Assembly: GCA_029881335.1 (NCBI GenBank)
Contig: JAOUMU010000013.1
Location: 1 to 40,755 of the forward strand
DNA: 40,755 nucleotides
Direction: 5' to 3'
DNA from: Nitrospinota bacterium
GTDB taxonomy: Bacteria > Nitrospinota_A > UBA7883
Shown here: piece after piece, positions 26,995-34,746 of the stretch
Layout: the number at the start of each line of letters is the position of its first letter
Numbering within the stretch: the first letter of the stretch is position 1
The notes under the pieces: generated by a model
Seen by the model: only the letters and a program-made list of their open reading frames with translations
The model's database searches: none
Told to the model about the DNA's origin: nothing
Translations under genes and position numbers: made by a program

Positions 26995-27507
26995 TTAGCG
27001 GAACTTATCCGCCAGCGCCTCGTATGTTGATTTTAGGTGCTGGGGCATCACCTTGGTCTGCCCAATGACCGGCATGAAGTTAAAGTCGCCGTTCCACCGG
27101 GGAACAATGTGCAGGTGCAGATGCTCCTCTATGCCGGCGCCGGCGGCGGAACCGAGGTTCAGCCCCACGTTGAATCCGTCCGGACGGAACGCCTGCTTTA
27201 GCGCCAGTATGGACTTTTGCTGAAGCTGCGCCGATTCGGACAGCTCCTCCGAAGTCAGCGCGGTGTAGTCGGAAAGATGACGGAAGGGGCACACCATCAA
27301 ATGCCCGTTGTTGTACGGAAAGAGGTTTAGCACTACATAGCAGGTTTTGCCACGATACAGGATGTGGTGCTTTTCATCCTCGTTATCCTCCGGCATGGAG
27401 CAGAAGACACATCCTTCTTCCTTGGGCCCCAAGATGTAATCCAGGCGCCAAGGCGCCCATATCGGTTTTTGTGTCAATTGGCCCTCCCGGAATTGCTTGG
27501 ACGCCAT
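26995..27507 (-). CDS. HIT-family nucleotide hydrolase/phosphorylase with a rebuilt N-terminus
   Basis: This 170-residue histidine-triad protein has the catalytic motif HLHLHIVP with H129, H131 and H133, a zinc-type CVFC (33-36), and the AP4A-hydrolase-like start KPIWAPWRLDYIL. Such enzymes split dinucleoside polyphosphates or other nucleotide adducts. The first 12 residues (MASKQFREGQLT) are not typical. They arise from a 95-bp tandem duplication that covers the start region. The original start is probably the ATG at 27667, now in a truncated copy. An in-frame TAA upstream of 27507 fixes the present start at or after this ATG. The SD (GGGAG) is unusually far, about 12 bp. Confidence 0.88.
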   Translation of the reverse strand: MASKQFREGQLTQKPIWAPWRLDYILGPKEEGCVFCSMPEDNEDEKHHILYRGKTCYVVLNLFPYNNGHLMVCPFRHLSDYTALTSEELSESAQLQQKSILALKQAFRPDGFNVGLNLGSAAGAGIEEHLHLHIVPRWNGDFNFMPVIGQTKVMPQHLKSTYEALADKFR

Positions 27508-27661
27508 CGTCTGCCATAGTCTCCCGAAATGTTATCCAGGCGCCAAGGCGCCCATATCGGTTTTTGTGTCAATTGGCCCTCCCGGAATTCCTCGGACGCC
27601 ATCGTCTGCCATAGTCTCCCGAAATGTTATCCAGGCGCCAAGGCGCCCATATCGGTTTTTG
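27441..27661. repeat. 95-bp tandem duplication over the HIT gene 5' end (2 full copies plus 31 bp)
   Basis: Copies start at 27441, 27536 and 27631. The first two are full length and differ at only about three positions, near GGAATTGCTTGG versus GGAATTCCTCGG. The third stops after about 31 bases. Each unit has 31 bp that encode KPIWAPWRLD of the HIT protein plus 64 bp with an ATG and the new N-terminal codons. The period is not a multiple of three, so the upstream copies are out of frame with the gene. Confidence 0.97.
27474..27602 (-). pseudogene. Out-of-frame truncated HIT N-terminus, copy 2 (42 codons)
   Basis: It starts with the same MAS..EFREGQLTQKPIW as the working HIT gene, then shifts frame at the repeat junction and ends at a TGA inside the HIT coding region, 31 bases past the HIT start. 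If translated it would overlap the HIT start and could affect its initiation. It is a by-product of the 95-bp duplication. Confidence 0.55.
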
Positions 27662-27667
27662 GTTCAT
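27569..27667 (-). pseudogene. Ancestral HIT start region, now a 32-codon truncated ORF
   Basis: ATG at 27667 begins MNQKPIWAPWRLD, the normal N-terminus of HIT proteins, 36 bp after the ybeY stop with an SD-like TAGGGTG. After WRLD the 95-bp repeat junction replaces the expected YILG, and the frame ends at TGA 27571-27569. This looks like the original start of the HIT gene, cut off by the duplication. Confidence 0.6.
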
Positions 27668-27703
27668 ATCACCCTATTGTCTTGTCCTGTTGGGCCGCGC
27701 GTA

Positions 27704-28135
27704 TCATATTGCGGCCAGCAGTTTTTTCTCCATCCGTTTCATCGCCCGCGCCTGGGCAGGACCTTTTTCGTGGTCGTATCCCAGCAGGTGGGCGACACCA
27801 TGGGCCAGCAGAATTTCGATTTCCCGTTCCACCCCATGCCCCGCCTCGCCTGCCTGTCTGGCGGCCGTATCCACGGATATTACCACGTCACCGAGCATGG
27901 ATGGGGCCACTTCGGAGAACTCCCCTTCCCGCTGGGGAAACGCCAGCACATCGGTGGTGTGGTTTTTTCCTCGGTACTGGCCATTGAGGGTGGCCATTTC
28001 CCCGTCACCGATAAAGGTGATGGAAAGTTCGGCGTCCGGTTCTCCGGCGGCGGCCAGCATCCGCTCCATACGCAGGCGCAGGTCCGCAGCGCTAGGGGTT
28101 TGTCCCTTCCGCCTTTTTTGTATCTGGATCCGCAT
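27704..28135 (-). CDS. ybeY: Endoribonuclease YbeY (rRNA maturation)
   Basis: This 143-residue YbeY has the zinc-binding HGVAHLLGYDHE motif near the C-terminus and the earlier TTDVLAFPQ. It acts in 16S rRNA 3' maturation and ribosome quality control. It overlaps the 3' end of pgpH by 44 bp, in a different frame; the phoH-pgpH-ybeY order is widely conserved. The length fits the family. Confidence 0.95.
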   Translation of the reverse strand: MRIQIQKRRKGQTPSAADLRLRMERMLAAAGEPDAELSITFIGDGEMATLNGQYRGKNHTTDVLAFPQREGEFSEVAPSMLGDVVISVDTAARQAGEAGHGVEREIEILLAHGVAHLLGYDHEKGPAQARAMKRMEKKLLAAI

Positions 28136-30554
28136 TTTCCCTGGCGATGTTGGTTTCTTTTTCCCTATCCGGATACTTGATTCTGTGGTGGTGGATGCCC
28201 ATAAGAACCCGGGTGAAGCTTTCGGTGATCAGGGCGATGTCGTGCAGGGTCAGGTGGCTGTTGTCCAGTTGTCCCTGGATGAATTTGTCGTTTATCACCT
28301 CTGTGACAAGTTCCTTGAGCCGCTGCGATGTCGGCTCGGCGCAGGCCCTGGCCGCCGCCTCTATGCTGTCCGACATGGCCACGCAGGCCGACTCCCTGGA
28401 GCTTGGGATGGGTCCAGGATATTTGAAGTTATCCTCCCGGATTTCCTCGCGGGCTGTATCCTCGGCCTTCTTTGCCTTGTGGTAGAACCACCTTATGGTC
28501 TGGGTGCCGTGGTGCTCCGGGATCATTGCGGCGATCTGGGGCAGAAGCTTGTATTTTTTGGCCATCTCCAGCCCATCTCGGATATGGCTGACTATCACCA
28601 AGGTGCTCATGGAGGGTGTGAGTTTATCGTGGGGGTTGGAGCCGCGTTGCTGGTTTTCCGAGAAGTATTCGCTCTTTTTCAGCTTGCCGATATCGTGGAA
28701 CAGGGCTCCTGCCCGAGCCAGAAGCGCGTTGGCGCCGATAGACTTGCATGCTTCCTCGGCCAGATTGCCGACCATGATTGAATGGTGATACGTCCCCGGA
28801 GCCTCCATTATCATCCGGCGCAGCAGGGGGTGGTTCAGGTTGGTCAATTCCAACAGTTTTACATCGGAGACCACTGGAAAGAGGCTTTCCAGGATCGGCA
28901 CGGCCCCGGAGACCAGTATGGCGGAAACGACACCTCCGGCAAGGGCCAGACCCATGGCGTTTTGCTCGCTGGAGAGGGCGAACCGCCCGCTTATCAGGTC
29001 CATCCCCAGCGCGCATGCCATGTTGAAGGAACCCACCATCAGGCCCACCAGCAGCAGGGTGGTTCTCTTGCTATACTGGCGCACATGGAAGGCGCATACC
29101 AGGCCCCCCATCAGGGTCAAAAACGCTATCAAAGGATTGTCCGGCAGCATGACGACCGTCAAGGTGGAGACGATGATGGCAAAAAGGATGGTAAGCTCTA
29201 CCGTGAAAAACATTGAGACTATCAGGGGGCCGAAAACAAGGGGCGCGGCCAGCGTCATGTCATTGATGCTGATATCCTGGGTCCGGTGGAGCATCTGCCC
29301 GGCCATGTATTGGAAAAGAGCCAGCAAGGACATGTGCCCGGCCAGAAGGATCGCCATAAGAATCTGCATTCTTGTGGACTCGCCGACCTCCTCATGGTGC
29401 TTCCAGACGAAAAGAGCGCCGATCGCCACAAGGAGGGCGCACACCACGGCGGAGCCTAGCGCCGATTTATACCAGCCAGTGTCCGGCGCCTGGCTGGCCA
29501 TGCCGGAAAGCTTGGCGTAATGGGAGGGGGTCACCCTCTCTCCTTCGCGGATGATCATTTCCCCTTTTTGCACCTGAAAAAAAACCGGATTCACCTTTTC
29601 GGCGGCCGCCTCCTTGGCGACAGAGGTCTCCTTTCCATTGAAAGTGAGATTAGGCTTCAAGAGAGCCAGGCATATCTTCTCCACTTCCTTGCGCAGGTTC
29701 TCCTTATCCCCCGTGATCAAAGCGCCAACAGGCTCGCGGACCGCGCGCTGCGCCTCGGAGATATCCATGATCTCGTTGAAACTTCCGGCGGTTCGCTCCT
29801 CGCCGGTAACGATATCTCTCATCACTATTCCCTTGACGGAAGTGCGGGGCAGAACGCTTTTTGAGGGCGCCAGGCCCACTGAAAATGGCTGGTGGAGAGC
29901 AGAGGTGACGGCTTCCTCTATCCGTGGCCAGAAATGGTAGTATCGGAGGATGGCCATGGTCCTGGATTCCAGCTTGACTCCCAGAGCGTTCTGGAATTCC
30001 TCAAGCAACGCCCTGAATCCATCGGAACGTTCGAACTCCATGATGGTCTTCTGGGATTGGGCCAGCCTATCCTTCGGCAGCGGATCAATGTGGATATCGC
30101 TTTCCGATTCCAGCCTTTCGCGCTCCTGGAGCAGATCCTCGTAGGAGGTTTTCGAGTATGCCACATACCCTTTGTACATCAGGGTAAACGCGTTAATCAC
30201 CCGCTCGGCGACCCTGGCTTCCAGGGCGGAATCATAATCATACACATCCAGGGTTGCTTCATGGGCCGCCTGGCGGTTCTTCTCTGTCGATTCCGCGTCC
30301 TCTAGCAGAATATCATCTTCCGCCTTGATGTTCTCCGGCGCTATGGAGCCTATGGGGTAGACGTTCACCTTTTGCTTGCGGGGAGGGGAAACGATGACCG
30401 TGAGCGCCACCAACAACAGCGCGAATATCAGGATCGGCTGCCAATGGCGCTTTATAAAACCTACCTTGGGCGCAGGGATGGGCCTGGTGGATTTCAGTCC
30501 GCTCTCCTTCTTCTTGAAGGCGTCGATGTCTATAATTTTACCGGCGGGGCCCAT
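28092..30554 (-). CDS. pgpH: 7TM-HD cyclic di-AMP phosphodiesterase (PgpH/YqfF family)
   Basis: This 820-residue membrane enzyme has a cytoplasmic start, a first helix at about 39-57 (PILIFALLLVALTVIV), an extracytoplasmic domain to about residue 355, then about seven helices (365-570), and a C-terminal HD domain with HHSIMVGNLAEEA, the HDIGK motif and AAMIPEHHGT. In characterised members the HD domain breaks down cyclic di-AMP. AAAGGT precedes the ATG. It lies between phoH and ybeY in the standard order. No diadenylate cyclase is seen in this window. Confidence 0.93.
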   Translation of the reverse strand: MGPAGKIIDIDAFKKKESGLKSTRPIPAPKVGFIKRHWQPILIFALLLVALTVIVSPPRKQKVNVYPIGSIAPENIKAEDDILLEDAESTEKNRQAAHEATLDVYDYDSALEARVAERVINAFTLMYKGYVAYSKTSYEDLLQERERLESESDIHIDPLPKDRLAQSQKTIMEFERSDGFRALLEEFQNALGVKLESRTMAILRYYHFWPRIEEAVTSALHQPFSVGLAPSKSVLPRTSVKGIVMRDIVTGEERTAGSFNEIMDISEAQRAVREPVGALITGDKENLRKEVEKICLALLKPNLTFNGKETSVAKEAAAEKVNPVFFQVQKGEMIIREGERVTPSHYAKLSGMASQAPDTGWYKSALGSAVVCALLVAIGALFVWKHHEEVGESTRMQILMAILLAGHMSLLALFQYMAGQMLHRTQDISINDMTLAAPLVFGPLIVSMFFTVELTILFAIIVSTLTVVMLPDNPLIAFLTLMGGLVCAFHVRQYSKRTTLLLVGLMVGSFNMACALGMDLISGRFALSSEQNAMGLALAGGVVSAILVSGAVPILESLFPVVSDVKLLELTNLNHPLLRRMIMEAPGTYHHSIMVGNLAEEACKSIGANALLARAGALFHDIGKLKKSEYFSENQQRGSNPHDKLTPSMSTLVIVSHIRDGLEMAKKYKLLPQIAAMIPEHHGTQTIRWFYHKAKKAEDTAREEIREDNFKYPGPIPSSRESACVAMSDSIEAAARACAEPTSQRLKELVTEVINDKFIQGQLDNSHLTLHDIALITESFTRVLMGIHHHRIKYPDREKETNIARENADPDTKKAEGTNP

Positions 30555-30577
30555 TCTTTACCTTTTTATTCAATCCT

Positions 30578-31537
30578 CTATTCCAGGTCCTCGGTGTTTT
30601 CAGCCGCCTGGTATGCTTTCAGGATGCGTTTGACCAGTTCGTGGCGTACCACATCTTTTTCAGTGAATCCGATCAGCTTTATCCCCTGGACGCCCCCAAG
30701 CGCCCGGTTGGCATGGGCCAGACCAGAGTCCTTTTTCGAGGGGAGGTCCACCTGGGTGGCGTCCCCGGTAATCACCACTTTGGAGCTGACACCCAGCCGG
30801 GTGAGCAGCATCTTTATCTGGTCCGGCGTGGCGTTTTGCGCCTCATCCAGGATTATAAAAGCGTCGTTGAGCGTCCTGCCGCGCATGTATGCCAAGGGCG
30901 CGATCTCGATGGCGCCCTGTTCTGTCAGCCGCTGTATGTGGGTCGCCTCCAGCATGTCGAACAATGCGTCGTGTAGCGGGCGCAGGTATGGATTTATCTT
31001 CTCGTACAGGTCACCAGGCAAAAAACCGAGTTTCTCCCCGGCCTCCACCGCCGGGCGGGTGAGGATGATCCGGCTGACCCGCCTGGTCAAAAGGTCGTTC
31101 ACAGCGCAGGCCATGGCCAGGTAAGTCTTGCCGGTGCCGGCAGGCCCGGTGGACAACACCACATCGTAGCGGTTTATGGCGACGATATACTCGCGCTGGG
31201 CCGCGGAACGGGGGTATATCTCCCTGCGGCTGGTGGAGATGTGAATCTTGTCGCTTAGTATATCCTTCAGGTCGGTCGTCGGGTCGTCCCGGAATGTGGG
31301 GATCACATAGGCTAGCGCGCCATCGGTGATATCCACGCCAGATTCGGCCAAAGCAAAAAGCTGATCCAGCAGCTTGGCCGCGTTTTCGGCGCCTTCGCCA
31401 TCGCCCTGGATCTTGACCTTTCCGCCCCGAGTGGTTATAGCGACCTCGAAAAGCTTCTCGATCCGCTTTATGTTCCGGTTGTTAACCCCCGCGATCTCCT
31501 GAAACTTGGGAATGCATTCCAATTCGTATTCTGCCAT
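30578..31537 (-). CDS. phoH: PhoH-family ATPase
   Basis: This 319-residue PhoH-like protein has an N-terminal KH-like part (about 1-110) and a P-loop ATPase core with Walker A GPAGTGKT and Walker B FIILDEAQN, plus the ITGDATQVDLP motif typical of the family. It is probably linked to RNA metabolism, as its partner YbeY is. I use the ATG at 31537; an adjacent TTG at 31540 is possible. It starts the phoH-pgpH-ybeY run, 23 bp before pgpH. Confidence 0.95.
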   Translation of the reverse strand: MAEYELECIPKFQEIAGVNNRNIKRIEKLFEVAITTRGGKVKIQGDGEGAENAAKLLDQLFALAESGVDITDGALAYVIPTFRDDPTTDLKDILSDKIHISTSRREIYPRSAAQREYIVAINRYDVVLSTGPAGTGKTYLAMACAVNDLLTRRVSRIILTRPAVEAGEKLGFLPGDLYEKINPYLRPLHDALFDMLEATHIQRLTEQGAIEIAPLAYMRGRTLNDAFIILDEAQNATPDQIKMLLTRLGVSSKVVITGDATQVDLPSKKDSGLAHANRALGGVQGIKLIGFTEKDVVRHELVKRILKAYQAAENTEDLE

Positions 31538-31540
31538 CAA

Positions 31541-31786
31541 GTTTTTTGTTGTTATACGACCTACTTAATCAAGCTCAAAAAGCGCGCCCTTTACACAAGG
31601 CTCAACATGGGCCCCAACCAACCGAGTGGACAATCCCTCCCGAAAGCTGAATTGAATAAGGATTGTTCTTTCAAATGACCTTCACGCAAATATTTTATCA
31701 TTCCGGCGGCGGGCGATGTCAAGCTGGCGTAAGGCGAGGCAAAGGCCGCCTGGCATGATCTTTGCCCTCCCACAACAGCATGATAT
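31541..31786. other. Intergenic region between polA and phoH
   Basis: This gap of about 245 bp probably holds the phoH promoter on the minus strand, as phoH opens a five-gene run. I see no strong hairpin with a U-tract and no clear consensus promoter. No credible ORF or RNA gene is visible. Confidence 0.4.
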
Positions 31787-34465
31787 TCAATGCGCTTCGT
31801 CCCAGTTGGAGCCAATCCCCACATCCACCACCAGGGGGACGGCCAGGGGCGCCGCGCCCTCCATTTCCTCCTTCACCATGGCCGCAAGCCTATCTGTTTC
31901 AGCCTCTTCCACTTCAAACACCAGTTCGTCATGCACCTGAAGGACCATCAGCGATTCATACTTTTCTTTCCTCATCCGGTGGTGGATGGAGTTCATCGCT
32001 ATCTTTATGATGTCCGCCGCCCCCCCCTGCAAGGGGGAATTGATGGCGTTGCGCTCGGCGAACTGCCTGATTTGTCTATTGCTAGCCTTGATATCGGGCA
32101 GGCGCCGCTGTCTTCCCATGAAGGTGGATACGTATCCCTGCTCCCTGGCCTGCTCAATCATTTTTTCCATAAAATCTCGAATCCCAGGGTACCGCCGAAA
32201 GTAATTATCAATGTAACGTTGCGCCTCCCCCCGGGTTATCCCCAGCTCCCGGGCAAGACCGAACGCGGTCTGGCCATAGATGATCCCAAAATTCACCGAT
32301 TTGGCCACCCGGCGCATATCCGCCGTCACGAAAAGGGGATCGACGGAGAAAACTTCCGCCGCCGTCCTGGTATGGATGTCCTCCCCGGCGCCAAACGCCT
32401 CCAGAAGCGCAGACTCCCCAGAGTGATGGGCCAGCAGCCGAAGCTCTATCTGGGAATAATCAGCCGATACGATCATCCGCCCCGGCGGCGCGATGAACGC
32501 CCGGCGGATCATCCGCCCCAGCTCTGTGCGGATCGGGATATTCTGCAGGTTAGGCTCCGACGATGATAGCCGTCCGGTGGCCGCCACAGCCTGGTTATAC
32601 GATGTGTGAATGCGCCCGGTGGCGGGATTGACCATCTTCGGCAACGCCTCGGCATAGGTCCCCCGCAGCTTGGCCAGCTGCCGGTGCTCCATCGCAAGCC
32701 TGGGGACTTCATGCTGATCCGCCAGCCCCTCCAGGGTCTGCTGGTCGGTGGAGTAGCCGGTCTTCTTCTTTTTCCCCGTGGCCAGCCCCAGCTTGTCGAA
32801 GAGTATGGCGCCTAGCTGCTTTGGAGAATTGAGGTTGAACTCCTCTCCCGCCGCCTCATAGACAGCCTGCTCCAACTGGTCCATTCTGGCCCCCAGAGAC
32901 TCGGATAGTCTGGCCAGGGCGTCCGAATCCACCAGCACCCCGTTGCGCTCCATGGTAGCCAGAGTCATGATCAAGGGAAGCTCCACCCGCTCCATCAGCT
33001 CCCACAATCCATCGCTCCGTACCATGGGCTCCAGCAGAGGGCATAACCTCCAGGTCATATCCGCGTCCTCGGCGGCGTACTCGGCGGCCTTGTCTATGGG
33101 GACCTGGTCGAAAGTGATCTGGCTGGCGCCGGAGCCGCACACATCCTTATATTCGATCATCGTCTCACCAAGATGGACATTGGCAAGACGGGACAGCCCA
33201 TGTCGGCCTGCAGGGTCTATAAGATATGAGGCCACCATGGTGTCGAAGGTAACCGGGCTCACCTCCACCCCTTCAGAGGCGAGAACGATTATGTCGTACT
33301 TTATATTCTGCCCCACCTTCGGCTTCGACTGATCCGCCAGCAGGCGCGCCAGCGGGGGTAACGCCTGGTCCAGGGGCAACTGCCTCTCCGCTCCCTCTCC
33401 TGTGTGGCGCAAGGGGAGATACCATCCTTTTCCTTCGTGGCAACTAAAGCTCATCCCCACCAGCCGGGCTTTCATCGGGTTCTGGGAGGTGGTTTCCGTG
33501 TCCACGGCGAATCCGGAGGATGCCTCCAGTTCCGCCACCAGCTCTGCCAGCGCCTGGGGGCTCTCCACGGTTCTATAATCGCGTGGAACCCTGGTTCGGG
33601 GCGCCGCTGGCATGTCGGTCAGCAGGGTTTTAAACTCCAGCTCGGTGAAAAGCGCTTTGAGCTTTTCGGCGTCCGGCTCGATGTATCGCCATTTTGCATA
33701 GTCGATCTCCACCGGAGCATCCAGGTCCACGGTGGCCAGCTTCTTTGACAGGCGGATGAGCTCTGCGTTTTCGATAAGGCTTTGCCTCAGCTTTTTCTTT
33801 GTCGTCATTCCCTCCGCCGCCATGATAACCGCCTCCACATCCCCATACTCGGCCACCAGGGCCCGGGCGGTCTTCTCCCCCACGCCTGGCGCGCCGGGGA
33901 TGTTGTCGGAGGAGTCGCCCATCAGCCCCAACACATCGGCCACCATCTGCGGCGTCACCCCGAACTTTTCCATCACCTGATCCGGGCCGATCTTCTTGTC
34001 CTTCATGGAATCGAATATCTCTATCCCCGGGCGGACAAGCTGCATCAGGTCCTTGTCGGATGTGACTATGACCACATCGTATCCATCGTTTTGCGCCCGG
34101 TGGGCCACGGCGCCTATGATATCGTCCGCCTCCCAGCCTGGCATGCGGACTGCGGCCATGTTATACGCCTCTATCAGCTTGTCGATATAGGGGAGCTGGG
34201 CGGCCAGATCCTCCGGCATGGCGGGGCGGTTTGCCTTGTATTCGGAATACATGTCGTGACGAAATGTCTTCTCCTTGCTGTCCAAGGCCATCAATAGCAG
34301 GTCCGGGCGGATGTCTGCGATGATCTTTTTAAGCATGAGGGAAAACCCGAAGACGGCGTTGGTGGGCAGCCCTCTGGAATTGGTCAGTTGCTGGCGGATG
34401 GCGTAGTAGGCGCGGAAGTAGTATCCGGCGCCGTCGATGATGCATAGAAGAGGTTTTTGGGTCAT
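31787..34465 (-). CDS. polA: DNA polymerase I
   Basis: This 892-residue polymerase has all three domains. The 5' nuclease (1-290) has the DSSDNIPGAPGVGEKTA helix-hairpin-helix region. The 3'-5' exonuclease keeps its acidic residues (FAVDTETTSQNP, QNIKYD, YAAEDADMTWRL), so proofreading should be active. The polymerase has SADYSQIELRLLAH (motif A), the RRVAKSVNFGIIYG O-helix and QVHDELVFEV (motif C). It acts in repair and Okazaki fragment maturation. An eight-C run (32020-32027) is in the coding part, coding GGAA. Confidence 0.98.
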   Translation of the reverse strand: MTQKPLLCIIDGAGYYFRAYYAIRQQLTNSRGLPTNAVFGFSLMLKKIIADIRPDLLLMALDSKEKTFRHDMYSEYKANRPAMPEDLAAQLPYIDKLIEAYNMAAVRMPGWEADDIIGAVAHRAQNDGYDVVIVTSDKDLMQLVRPGIEIFDSMKDKKIGPDQVMEKFGVTPQMVADVLGLMGDSSDNIPGAPGVGEKTARALVAEYGDVEAVIMAAEGMTTKKKLRQSLIENAELIRLSKKLATVDLDAPVEIDYAKWRYIEPDAEKLKALFTELEFKTLLTDMPAAPRTRVPRDYRTVESPQALAELVAELEASSGFAVDTETTSQNPMKARLVGMSFSCHEGKGWYLPLRHTGEGAERQLPLDQALPPLARLLADQSKPKVGQNIKYDIIVLASEGVEVSPVTFDTMVASYLIDPAGRHGLSRLANVHLGETMIEYKDVCGSGASQITFDQVPIDKAAEYAAEDADMTWRLCPLLEPMVRSDGLWELMERVELPLIMTLATMERNGVLVDSDALARLSESLGARMDQLEQAVYEAAGEEFNLNSPKQLGAILFDKLGLATGKKKKTGYSTDQQTLEGLADQHEVPRLAMEHRQLAKLRGTYAEALPKMVNPATGRIHTSYNQAVAATGRLSSSEPNLQNIPIRTELGRMIRRAFIAPPGRMIVSADYSQIELRLLAHHSGESALLEAFGAGEDIHTRTAAEVFSVDPLFVTADMRRVAKSVNFGIIYGQTAFGLARELGITRGEAQRYIDNYFRRYPGIRDFMEKMIEQAREQGYVSTFMGRQRRLPDIKASNRQIRQFAERNAINSPLQGGAADIIKIAMNSIHHRMRKEKYESLMVLQVHDELVFEVEEAETDRLAAMVKEEMEGAAPLAVPLVVDVGIGSNWDEAH

Positions 34466-34746
34466 GAGGTGATTTTAGCGGAGAGAGAAGAGAAGCGGTA
34501 GAAAAAGCTCATAGGGAAAAATATACGCCGCAGTCTGGGGCAGTGAATACCGGGAGGCTTGCGCTGTCAACGGCCAGCCACGCGCCGGGGCGGGAATATG
34601 ATAATGTACTGCATTGAAGTCATTACACCTTCTCCGACTCGGGCGCAGAGGCGTTTCCGGAATGAGCGCCGGCCGGGCGGGAGCCGACAGCCACCGGGGA
34701 GGCACGGAGATCATCTTGAGCAAGAAGAAGGGTTTATAGAGATAGC
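34466..34746. other. Divergent intergenic region between polA and asnB
   Basis: This 281-bp region must hold the start signals for polA (minus) and asnB (plus). A GATAAT at 34600-34605 could be a -10 box for asnB, but no -35 is seen. I see no hairpin with a U-tract and no credible small gene. Confidence 0.35.

Noticed and set aside
27441-27661. 95-bp repeats as a transposon footprint
   Set aside because: No terminal inverted repeats or transposase. Tandem duplication explains the pattern better.
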